The translations under genes were made by a program, and so were the position numbers. From Pedosphaera sp. (GTDB lineage Bacteria > Verrucomicrobiota > Verrucomicrobiae > Limisphaerales > Pedosphaeraceae): DNA of 7,392 bases. Below, in pieces: positions 1 through 5,966 of the stretch. The notes under the pieces were generated by a model, which did no database searches, was not told the DNA's origin, and saw nothing but the letters and a program-made list of their open reading frames with translations. Location: assembly GCA_028293265.1 (NCBI GenBank), contig JAQGPB010000401.1, forward strand, positions 1 to 7,392, in the 5' to 3' direction. The stretch's first letter is position 1, and each line of letters opens with the position of its first letter.

Positions 1-381
1 TCCCAGCAGATAGCCGAGCCACACGGCGATCATGCAAAGGACCACCGATAAAATAACATTTCCACCCGCGTAAAGCCATTCGCCGTCACGCAGCAGGTTC
101 AACGTTTGCAGGCTGAACGATGAAAACGTGGTGTAGCCGCCGCAAATACCGGTCATCAAAAATACCCGCGTGTTGGGTGATGCCAGCGAGCGTCCGCCCG
201 GATCGGTCACGCTGGATATAAATCCGATCAGGAATGAGCCGGTGATGTTGATAAGAATGGTTCCCCAGGGGAACGTTTCGCCGAACCGCGCGCCGACCAG
301 GCCGCCGATCCAAAACCGGGCCACGCTGCCGAGCGCGCCACCCAAAGCCACCAAAAGATATGTCGTTAGAGATGACTGCAT
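1..381 (-). CDS. crcB: CrcB/Fluc fluoride exporter, 3' end cut by window edge
   Basis: CrcB proteins are small dual-topology inner-membrane fluoride channels that expel F- and protect enolase and pyrophosphatase from inhibition. The reading frame starts at ATG 381 and stays open for 127 codons to base 1. Family members are usually about 125-130 residues and the last visible residues (WLGYLLG) look like the usual C-terminus, so only a few codons are missing. Visible family motifs: GGALGSVARF at 14-23, FPWGTILINITGSFLIG at 37-53 with the conserved Asn45, and GICGGYTTFSSFS at 78-90, holding the central Na+-site region and the pore phenylalanines. Four hydrophobic segments fit the fold (about 5-25, 38-58, 72-92, 105-126). 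The gene is preceded by a fluoride riboswitch, which independently supports the call. It is divergent from eno, whose product fluoride inhibits. The family is certain; the exact C-terminus is not visible. Confidence 0.96.
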   Translation of the reverse strand, partial: MQSSLTTYLLVALGGALGSVARFWIGGLVGARFGETFPWGTILINITGSFLIGFISSVTDPGGRSLASPNTRVFLMTGICGGYTTFSSFSLQTLNLLRDGEWLYAGGNVILSVVLCMIAVWLGYLLG

Positions 382-430
382 AAAAAAACTCCCGCCTCGG
401 CATCAGCTTGCGACGCCACAGTCAGGAGTT
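382..430 (-). terminator. Riboswitch expression platform: intrinsic terminator overlapping the crcB SD
   Basis: On the minus strand AACUCC (430-425), the 3' pseudoknot strand, can instead pair perfectly with GGAGUU (392-387). This encloses a second hairpin, GGCGUC (417-412) with GAUGCC (404-399). Seven U residues (388-382) follow and end directly at the crcB ATG. Terminator and pseudoknot both need bases 425-430, so they exclude each other: without fluoride the terminator forms, with fluoride it is prevented. The 3' arm also contains GGGAG, placed 7 nt before the ATG as a Shine-Dalgarno site, so the same stem would also hide the ribosome binding site. Confidence 0.85.
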
Positions 431-494
431 ATCAGCGCTGAAAACGAGTCAGGCGGTTTTCCCATCTTCGGGACGGCAAACCCCATTGCCGCCC
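425..494 (-). promoter_or_regulatory. Fluoride riboswitch aptamer (crcB motif)
   Basis: Read on the minus strand, the crcB leader fits the fluoride aptamer. P1 is GGGCGGCA (494-487) paired with UGCCGUCC (478-471), enclosing the loop AAUGGGGUU-type sequence. P2 is GCCUGA (454-449) paired with UCAGcGC (441-435) with one bulged base. Then come the conserved UGAU (434-431) and AACUCC (430-425). The P1 loop GGGGUU (484-479) pairs with AACUCC over six positions, one of them G-U, forming the diagnostic pseudoknot. The AACCGCC before P2 and the GCUGAU after it match the known consensus. The linker between P1 and P2 (470-455) is longer than in well-known examples and could form a small extra UCCC/GGGA hairpin as an alternative to the lower part of P1. 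Fluoride binding should stabilise the pseudoknot and turn crcB on. Confidence 0.9.
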
Positions 495-497
495 TCA

Positions 498-525
498 TTG
501 TTAGACTTTCGCGCAGATTTGGCAA
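498..525 (-). promoter_or_regulatory. Putative sigma70-like promoter for crcB
   Basis: On the minus strand TTGCCA (525-520), a 16-nt spacer and TAACAA (503-498) resemble -35 and -10 boxes. Transcription would begin near the G run at about 494-491, that is at the 5' edge of aptamer stem P1, as expected for a riboswitch leader. The assignment rests on box similarity and position only. Confidence 0.45.
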
Positions 526-549
526 ACCAAAAGCAGGCGCAAAACTTCA

Positions 550-568
550 GCATCAGACAGTTTGATGC
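550..568. repeat. Short inverted repeat between crcB and eno
   Basis: GCATCA (550-555) and TGATGC (563-568) are a perfect 6-bp inverted repeat around a 7-nt loop. No T-run follows on either strand, so it is not a typical terminator. It lies upstream of both divergent promoters and could be a regulator site or have no function. Confidence 0.4.
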
Positions 569-586
569 GGGACGCGTGGTGCTTCA

Positions 587-614
587 TTTAATTTTGAATT
601 TTTAATTTTGAATT
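587..614. repeat. Two tandem copies of a 14-bp AT-rich unit
   Basis: TTTAATTTTGAATT occurs twice head to tail (587-600 and 601-614) without mismatch. It lies just upstream of and partly inside the likely eno promoter; the second copy supplies the putative -35 box TTGAAT. The first copy is placed like an AT-rich UP element. Confidence 0.7.
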
Positions 615-635
615 GGCCCCAATTTCTTCTACCAT
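608..635 (+). promoter_or_regulatory. Putative eno promoter containing a palindrome
   Basis: TTGAAT (608-613), 16 nt, then TACCAT (630-635) fits a sigma70-like promoter. Transcription would start near 642, giving a leader of roughly 33 nt. Between the boxes lies the perfect inverted repeat AATTGG-cc-CCAATT (611-624), which could be an operator. No convincing Shine-Dalgarno sequence precedes the eno ATG. Confidence 0.4.
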
Positions 636-665
636 GCGCCCCACATTTGGAATATTTGAAACTGA

Positions 666-1949
<1,284 letters not shown>

Positions 1950-1965
1950 GCAATCATTTCAAATC

Positions 1966-2000
1966 AAAAGGGCCGCATTGGTTTTCCGATGCGGCCTTTT
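1966..2000 (+). terminator. Intrinsic terminator after eno
   Basis: AAAAGGGCCGCAT (1966-1978) pairs with ATGCGGCCTTTT (1989-2000) across a 10-nt loop. The stem has eight G/C-rich Watson-Crick pairs, one G-U and three to four A-U pairs that run into the T tract. It lies 16 nt after the eno stop. Its A-rich 5' side makes it potentially bidirectional, but no minus-strand gene ends here. Confidence 0.88.
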
Positions 2001-2117
2001 GTGCATCAACTCCAAGGGCCAAATGGCTCTGGACAAAGGAGAACGCCTCTAATACCGTCAAAATCATGGAAGAATTAGTCCTGCACCGCGCCGCGAATAA
2101 CACTGTTAGGCCACTTT

Positions 2118-2543
2118 GTGGGCACCACCTTCTATAATATCATTTTGGCGGCGCTGCTTGCAGTGTTGTTGTTGGTTTTATCACCCAACCTTCGCCAGCT
2201 TGCCGCGGTTGGGCTTTGCTTCTGGCTTTTCGCGATTTGTTTCATCGTAAGCGGCATTGTCGGCATAGTTGGTGGCATCAGACTCGCAATCGCAGCTTTC
2301 CCCGGTCAGGACAGTTATATATATTCTGCTCCTCCATCGTTGCTGACATGGCCATTTGCCATGTCGTTTGTGTCGGTTGTGACATTTTTCATTCTCTATT
2401 TTGTTGTAGCGTTGAGCATTGTCAGGTTTATTGAAAAGAGGCATAAGGTTGAGTTGGGTAAGCCAAGCGCAGTGATAGGAGTTGTAGTTTCAGCACTCAG
2501 CCCTTTCATTATGTGGATTTTTGTCATCCGATTTTTAAAATGA
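2118..2543 (+). CDS. Small four-helix membrane protein carried by the cassette
   Basis: I do not recognise a family. The 141-residue product is very hydrophobic, with probable membrane helices near residues 5-22, 29-55, 79-104 and 116-138. A short polar loop (62-76) and a basic stretch (102-115, RFIEKRHK) lie between helices. No enzymatic motif, signal peptidase site or cysteine pair is evident. The only reasonable start is GTG 2118, only 13 bases inside the cassette, with no Shine-Dalgarno; the next in-frame ATG comes after residue 80 and would remove half the protein. Such short leaders are common in integron cassettes. Codon composition is more AT-rich than eno and the reductase gene, consistent with transfer. 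The upstream eno terminator should block read-through, so expression would need a promoter I cannot identify. A hypothetical membrane protein is all that can be said. Confidence 0.7.
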   Translation: MGTTFYNIILAALLAVLLLVLSPNLRQLAAVGLCFWLFAICFIVSGIVGIVGGIRLAIAAFPGQDSYIYSAPPSLLTWPFAMSFVSVVTFFILYFVVALSIVRFIEKRHKVELGKPSAVIGVVVSALSPFIMWIFVIRFLK

Positions 2544-2550
2544 AAAACCA

Positions 2551-2601
2551 GTGGCCTAACAAGTTGCCGGAGCCAACCGCCGTTGGCGCTTGAGTCGCTT
2601 G
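2551..2601 (+). repeat. attC-like recombination site, incomplete 3' box
   Basis: The R'' box GCCTAAC (2554-2560) is followed by AAG, a spacer, the perfect hairpin GCCAAC-CGCC-GTTGGC (2572-2587), and a weakly complementary arm ending in CTT (2598-2600), which pairs with AAG (2561-2563). Unpaired bases after the inner hairpin are asymmetric, as in attC sites, where extrahelical bases direct bottom-strand recombination. The expected GTTAGGC partner box is missing and replaced by GCTTGCG from 2601. It begins 8 bp after the cassette ORF stop and ends 8 bp before the stop codon of the minus-strand reductase. Confidence 0.6.
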
Positions 2602-2608
2602 CTTGCGC

Positions 2609-3790
2609 TCAACTTTCACTCAAACGCTTCTTCGGCGCTTCGAACAGCAGTTCGTGCGCTTCCTTGAGCAATGCGGGGATCTTCGCGGCGAAGGGGCTTT
2701 TTTTCAGAGCATCCGGTAATTTTGCCGCATCGGTCTTGGACGCATTTTCGCCGGGGAACCAATGGTCGGCCTGGCCGAGCAGGTTGTAGCGCATCTTGCC
2801 CCACACCGTGAGGTCGAGGGATTTCGCGTAGGTCCAGAGCCGCAGGATTTCGGAAACGTTGGTTTCACCGGGCACTTCCAGATAACCGGGCAAGCCTTCA
2901 AACCATCGCGCGCACCAATCTGTGCCCAAGACGCGTTCCATCTCGGCGCGCAATCGTTTCTCAATCGGCCCGATGGTGGCATCAATCTCGTCGTAATGTT
3001 TGAGCGCCTTGATGTGCTCGTCAAAATCTCCCGGCTTCGCCGCGCCGCAACTCAGCGTGTGAACCTCCGGCCGCGCAAGACAGTAAAGATCGTTGAACAT
3101 CATCGGCGACAACGGCGCGCACAGGTCCACGAGTTTTTGCGGCGGCTCGTAAAGCTTTCCGCCCTTGTCGTTCGGGCTGATGATGAACACGCCCATGTCC
3201 CGTTGCCGCGCGGCGACGATGGCCGGCCAGTTGAAGTCGTTCACATAATACCAATGGAGATTGACGTAGTCGAATTCATCGGTCGCGATGGCGTCGAGGA
3301 TGATGTCGGTCGTCGCGTGGGTGGAGAAGCCGAGGTGCCGTACGCGGCCTTCGCGTTGCAATTGCCGCGCGATGGCGAGGCAGCCGTTTTTTCGGAGCGT
3401 GAAATCGAGCAACGCGTGGTTGTTGACGCCGTGAAACGAGAGCAGGTCAACATGGTCCAGCTTCAAATACTTCATGGACTTGTCGAACGTCTTCAAAAAA
3501 TCCGCCGGATCTTTCATCGGCGCGACCTTGGTCTGGACGATGATTTTGTCGCGGGGCAGGGTGGGGAGGACGTTGCCAAGCTGCATTTCGGACGAGCCAT
3601 AGCCGCGCGCGGTTTCGATGTGGTTGATGCCAAGTTCCACCGCGCGATGAATCGTGGCCTCGAGATTTTCCTGGTTGGCACGCGGCACGTCCGCGGGGTC
3701 CACGTCCTGCCATTTGAACTGGTAACGCATCCCGCCGCACGAGATGACGGGCATGGAAAGTTCCGTCCGGCCAAATCTTCGATATTTCAT
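2609..3790 (-). CDS. Aldo/keto reductase family oxidoreductase with degenerate C-terminal Fe-S region
   Basis: A probable cytoplasmic NAD(P)H-dependent oxidoreductase of the COG1453 type (TIM barrel plus C-terminal extension); the substrate is unknown. The 393-residue protein starts [20 protein letters not shown], the usual N-terminus. Active-site tetrad positions are visible: Glu59 in [12 protein letters not shown] where Asp is usual, Tyr64, Lys88 in IIVQTKV, and His120 in [14 protein letters not shown] (154-159) and SPNDKGGKL (205-213) match cofactor-side loops. In related proteins the region around 290-315 carries a CxxCxxCxxxCP 4Fe-4S motif; here only Cys293 remains ([19 protein letters not shown]), although the following [15 protein letters not shown] aligns well with the usual NIPEIFRLYN-like helix. 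The cluster is therefore probably absent. The stop codon abuts the cassette attC. It is divergent from hicBA with its own promoter. Confidence 0.9.
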   Translation of the reverse strand: MKYRRFGRTELSMPVISCGGMRYQFKWQDVDPADVPRANQENLEATIHRAVELGINHIETARGYGSSEMQLGNVLPTLPRDKIIVQTKVAPMKDPADFLKTFDKSMKYLKLDHVDLLSFHGVNNHALLDFTLRKNGCLAIARQLQREGRVRHLGFSTHATTDIILDAIATDEFDYVNLHWYYVNDFNWPAIVAARQRDMGVFIISPNDKGGKLYEPPQKLVDLCAPLSPMMFNDLYCLARPEVHTLSCGAAKPGDFDEHIKALKHYDEIDATIGPIEKRLRAEMERVLGTDWCARWFEGLPGYLEVPGETNVSEILRLWTYAKSLDLTVWGKMRYNLLGQADHWFPGENASKTDAAKLPDALKKSPFAAKIPALLKEAHELLFEAPKKRLSES

Positions 3791-3798
3791 GTGCGGAA

Positions 3799-3826
3799 AT
3801 TATGGCAGATAAATTGCGTTTCGCAA
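3799..3826 (-). promoter_or_regulatory. Promoter for the aldo/keto reductase, giving a near-leaderless mRNA
   Basis: On the minus strand TTGCGA (3826-3821), a 16-nt spacer and CATAAT (3804-3799) make a good sigma70-like promoter. Initiation at the expected distance falls near 3792, about 2 nt before the ATG at 3790, and no Shine-Dalgarno lies between. The -35 box overlaps a perfect inverted repeat TTGCG-ttt-CGCAA (3814-3826). Confidence 0.5.
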
Positions 3827-3872
3827 CGGTGGAGAAAAAACATCCGGTTGCCAGATTGAGAGACAGTTGAGA

Positions 3873-3901
3873 TTGACTAAACGAGCTTCAGCGCGGATAT
3901 T
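3873..3901 (+). promoter_or_regulatory. Possible hicBA promoter
   Basis: TTGACT (3873-3878), 17 nt, then GATATT (3896-3901) resembles a promoter. Initiation would then fall near 3908, which lies past the first ATG of hicB (3904) but before the second in-frame ATG (3913). If the promoter is real, translation would start at 3913 on a very short leader. Weak evidence. Confidence 0.3.
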
Positions 3902-3903
3902 TC

Positions 3904-4131
3904 ATGCCAGTTATGAATAAATTCACTGCCATCATTCATCGCGGGGAACCGGATGAGGGCGGGTTTTGGGCGACATGCCTGGAAGTGCCTGGCGCAAATG
4001 GTCAGGGAGAAACAAGAAGCGAATGTCTGGATAATCTTGCCGCCGCGGTTAAGGATCTCCTGAAGTTGAATCGGGAGGAAGCCCTGGCAAATGATCCCGA
4101 AGCCGAGCAGACGGAATTGCTGGTGGCATGA
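3904..4131 (+). CDS. hicB: HicB-family antitoxin (short form)
   Basis: HicB antitoxins bind and neutralise the HicA RNase. The 75-residue product has the HicB/UPF0150 pattern: a first strand (NKFTAIIHRGEPDEGGFWATC), the turn CLEVPGANGQGET (25-37) and the helix SECLDNLAAAVKDLLKLNRE (39-58), the partial RNase H-like fold. Full-length HicB proteins usually carry a C-terminal ribbon-helix-helix or helix-turn-helix DNA-binding domain; here only an acidic tail (EALANDPEAEQTELLVA) follows, so direct autoregulation is not obvious. The start may be ATG 3904 or ATG 3913; neither has a clear Shine-Dalgarno. The stop overlaps the hicA start by 4 nt (ATGA), implying translational coupling. Antitoxin-first order is the reverse of E. 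coli hicAB but common elsewhere. Confidence 0.9.
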   Translation: MPVMNKFTAIIHRGEPDEGGFWATCLEVPGANGQGETRSECLDNLAAAVKDLLKLNREEALANDPEAEQTELLVA

Positions 4132-4322
4132 AGCGCCGCGAATTGGAGCGACACTTGCAGGCGCACGGATGTCAGTTTCTGCGGGAGGGTTCAGCACATG
4201 CCATCTGGGTAAATCCGCAAACTGGCCATAAGGAAGCGATTCCCCGTCATCAGGAAATCAAACGCCATCTTGTCCGGAAGATTTGCCGTGGCCTTTCGGT
4301 CGAGGTGCCAAAGGGAGCTTGA
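4128..4322 (+). CDS. hicA: HicA-family mRNA interferase toxin
   Basis: HicA toxins are small dsRBD-fold ribonucleases that cleave mRNAs and tmRNA and halt growth until neutralised by HicB. The 64-residue protein has the family layout: the MKRRELERHLQAHGCQFLRE helix-strand start, GSAHAIW with the likely catalytic His24 in the usual G-S-x-H position, then AIPRHQEIKRHLVRKICRGL (37-56), which matches the conserved PRHxEIxxxLxRKICxxL helix. Length is normal and no lesion is visible, so the toxin appears intact. It overlaps hicB by 4 nt and should be co-translated. Sequence after the stop (4323-4369) has a weak hairpin but no T-run, so no clear terminator. Confidence 0.93.
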   Translation: MKRRELERHLQAHGCQFLREGSAHAIWVNPQTGHKEAIPRHQEIKRHLVRKICRGLSVEVPKGA

Positions 4323-4369
4323 AAAGTCAGTGATCGCGGAGCCTTGGTGCCAGCATAAAAAGCCAGGCG

Positions 4370-4872
4370 TTACAGCTTCCGCTTCAACCGATACACATGC
4401 ACTTCAAACGGCGCGAACCAATCTTTGAATTTCCCGCCGGAGACTTTCACTGAGCGCGGGGATTCATACATCAGTTCATATTGGCCATCCACGACCGGCA
4501 ATTTGGAGAATTCCACATCGACCGCCGGCCCTTCGCGTTTGCAGGCCAGTATATATATGTCGGAACCGGCTTCGCGCACGCAAAACTCGATTTCCCTGGA
4601 GCCGCTGACCGTGACCGGCAGTTTGGAATCCGGCGCGACCAATGCCGGCGCCAGCGTGCTGTGCATGCCGATTTCCTCCACCACCGGGCGCAACACGCGG
4701 TTCCAGAAAGTCCAGTTCCAGCCCAGCGCGGCGTCTTCCGGCGACATGGCCTGTTTCAATTGCCGCCAAAATAGACCAGCCCGCGCGCGCCATTGATGAT
4801 GGCTTCGTAGGTCATGAACCGTTCCTCGGGAAAGGTCGGGAAGCGCAGGGTCTACCCCGGCAGGGCAAGCTG
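4370..4872 (-). pseudogene. Decayed C-terminal fragment of a glycoside-hydrolase-like gene
   Basis: The end of the fragment (about 125 codons to TAA 4370) reads as a carbohydrate-enzyme C-terminus: SPEDAALGWNWTFWNRVLRP, then PALVAPDSKLPVTV, IYILACKREG and DWFAPFEVHVYRLK, resembling the end of a catalytic barrel plus a beta-sandwich. Upstream, in another frame (4848-4759), the strand reads LRFPTFPEERFMTYEA and INGARGLVYFGGN, clearly the preceding part of the same protein. That frame hits TGA at 4758-4756; loss of one base just after AAT (4761-4759) explains the shift, since adding one base gives GGNLKQAMSPED. A TAG at 4854-4852 sits immediately before TLRFPT, where one substitution would restore a sense codon. 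The rest of the N-terminus is missing; other genes occupy that side. An ORF open from 4912 crosses the junction in the wrong upstream frame. Exact GH family not identified. Confidence 0.8.
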
Positions 4873-4927
4873 GCAGGAGGCGGATTTTGGAGCCGACTTT
4901 GGCGTGGAACAATTTTTCAAAGGAGCG

Positions 4928-4956
4928 TTGACACCGGCCCGCGCAAAGCCTAGGCT
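4928..4956 (+). promoter_or_regulatory. Sigma70-like promoter for the coiled-coil protein operon
   Basis: A perfect TTGACA (4928-4933), a 17-nt spacer and TAGGCT (4951-4956), which keeps the three most conserved -10 bases, lie ahead of the coiled-coil gene. Initiation near 4963 gives a leader of about 26 nt to ATG 4989. A TTG at 4956 that could extend the ORF lies in the -10 box itself, so that start is excluded if the promoter is right. Confidence 0.6.
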
Positions 4957-4988
4957 TGGTCAGTAATTCAATTGATCACGGATTTGCC

Positions 4989-5741
4989 ATGTTGATTAGA
5001 ATATCGTTAATTGTAGCCATAATTGGCGGGCTTGCGGTCGGAGCCTTAAACTTCCTGAAGGTAAAGGAGAACATAATCGCCACCATCGCCCAGCGCGATC
5101 AGAACGCGAAAGACCGCGATTCTGAGATGTCCCAAAAACAAAAGGCGCAGAAGGACGCCAAGGAAACCCACGCGGCCTTGGACCGGACCAATGCGCTGCT
5201 GGTCGCCACCACGGATGAACGCGACAAAGCCGTGGCCGACAATGCCGACCTGACCAAGCGGAATGTTTCGCTGACCGATAATTTGAAGAAGACCACCGCC
5301 GAGCGCGATTCCGCCCAGAATGATCTCGCCGCATGGAAGGAACTGGGAATCCCGGTTGAGCGCATCAAGGTGACGCTTGCCTCGTTGAAGACGGTCACTG
5401 AGGAACGGGATGCGATTGCCGAGGAGAAGAAAATCCTCACCCGGAAAGTCCAGCAACAGGCAAGTCAACTTGATTTTCTCACGGGTCGGGAACCCGAGGT
5501 GAAATTGCCCGTCGGCCTCAGGGGCAAAGTCCTGGTCGCGGATCCCCGATATGAATTTGTGGTGCTGGACATCGGCGAAAAGCAGGGCGTGCTGGAAAAC
5601 GGCCGGCTGCTCATCAATCGCAAAGGCAAGCTCGTAGCCAAAGTCCAGATCAAGAGCGTTCAAGCAGATCGTTCCATCGCGAACGTGATGCCCGGTTGGA
5701 ATCTGGGAGAGATCATGGAAGGCGACGAAGTCCTTTACTAA
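4989..5741 (+). CDS. Membrane-anchored coiled-coil protein with C-terminal beta domain
   Basis: No firm family name. The 250-residue product has an N-terminal membrane anchor (MLIRISLIVAIIGGLAVGAL, 1-20, no cleavage site apparent) and a long heptad-rich, charged region (about 25-165, many D/E/K/Q/R) typical of a coiled coil, broken around 118-124 by ELGIPVE. It ends in a compact domain (170-250) rich in beta patterns: LRGKVLVADPRYEFVVLDIG, ENGRLLINRKGKLVAKVQI and GEIMEGDEVLY. The architecture recalls periplasmic scaffold proteins such as MreC, but homology cannot be claimed from this reading. ATG 4989 is chosen because GGA lies 6 nt upstream and the promoter's -10 box covers the longer TTG start at 4956. 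The gene is followed after 6 nt by a small probable lipoprotein gene, suggesting a joint envelope role. Confidence 0.85.
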   Translation: MLIRISLIVAIIGGLAVGALNFLKVKENIIATIAQRDQNAKDRDSEMSQKQKAQKDAKETHAALDRTNALLVATTDERDKAVADNADLTKRNVSLTDNLKKTTAERDSAQNDLAAWKELGIPVERIKVTLASLKTVTEERDAIAEEKKILTRKVQQQASQLDFLTGREPEVKLPVGLRGKVLVADPRYEFVVLDIGEKQGVLENGRLLINRKGKLVAKVQIKSVQADRSIANVMPGWNLGEIMEGDEVLY

Positions 5742-5747
5742 GCGAAG

Positions 5748-5942
5748 ATGAAAGCTTGCGAGTTTATACAAAAACATCGGGTTTGGCTCCTGCTTGGTCT
5801 CGTGCTTTTGAGTGTCAGCTTGGGCGGTTTCGGCTGTGCCACGACCACCAATGAATCCGACAACGTTTCCTCCCGGCCATGGAATTCCCCCGAAGGCTGG
5901 CAGAACGGCTCACTTCCCAGCATGATGCAGTCGCCGCATTGA
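5748..5942 (+). CDS. Small probable lipoprotein
   Basis: The 64-residue product has a basic start (MKACEFIQKHR), a hydrophobic core (12-25, VWLLLGLVLLSVSL), then GGFGC with Cys30, followed by a Thr/Ser/Asn-rich, Pro- and Gly-containing tail. This looks like a type II signal peptide, although Phe at -2 and Gly at -3 make the lipobox non-standard. After cleavage only about 35 residues would remain, with the motif SSRPWNSPEGWQNG (41-54), and no enzymatic domain. The gene starts 6 nt after the stop of the coiled-coil protein gene and has no promoter of its own, so co-expression is likely. The role is unknown; an outer-membrane-linked partner of the upstream protein is inference. It ends 24 nt from the convergent rny stop with no visible terminator. 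Confidence 0.72.
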   Translation: MKACEFIQKHRVWLLLGLVLLSVSLGGFGCATTTNESDNVSSRPWNSPEGWQNGSLPSMMQSPH

Positions 5943-5966
5943 GCAGCGGTTTAGTCCTTCCCTTCC

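Larger units (their letters stand above)
2105..2601 (+). mobile_element. Lone integron-type gene cassette (no integrase)
   Basis: The unit begins with GTTAGGCCAC (2105-2114) and ends with the exact reverse complement GTGGCCTAAC (2551-2560), followed by an attC-like hairpin. A GTTRRRY box at the start, one ORF beginning within a few bases, and an RYYYAAC box just after the stop is the layout of an integron gene cassette. The enclosed ORF is visibly more AT-rich than its neighbours. No integrase gene, attI site or second cassette is seen in the window, so this would be an isolated cassette inserted between eno and the reductase gene. The right-hand GTTRRRY box is absent; at that position the sequence reads GCTTGCG, which fits recombination into a secondary chromosomal site or decay. 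The cassette assignment is inference from these boxes and the layout. Confidence 0.66.

Noticed and set aside
170..605. Plus-strand open frames over crcB and its leader
   Set aside because: They run antisense to crcB and across the riboswitch and carry no recognisable protein features.
2041..2114. Search for a complete upstream attC or attI to the left of the cassette
   Set aside because: GTTAGGC at 2105 has no RYYYAAC partner upstream at the right distance; GCCTCTAAT (2045-2053) is too far from the consensus to call.
2762..3859. 365-codon open frame antisense to the aldo/keto reductase
   Set aside because: It mirrors a gene with clear AKR motifs and its translation shows no domain pattern.
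4341..4368. Imperfect hairpin GCCTTGG / CCAGGC after hicA as a terminator
   Set aside because: The stem has a bulge, the loop is long and no T-run follows on either strand.
4956..4958. TTG start for the coiled-coil protein
   Set aside because: It overlaps the -10 box of a good promoter and adds 11 polar residues ahead of the membrane anchor; ATG 4989 fits better.
5046..5777. 243-codon open frame antisense to the coiled-coil protein gene
   Set aside because: The plus-strand product has an anchor, coiled coil and structured C-terminus plus a promoter; the antisense product has none of these.
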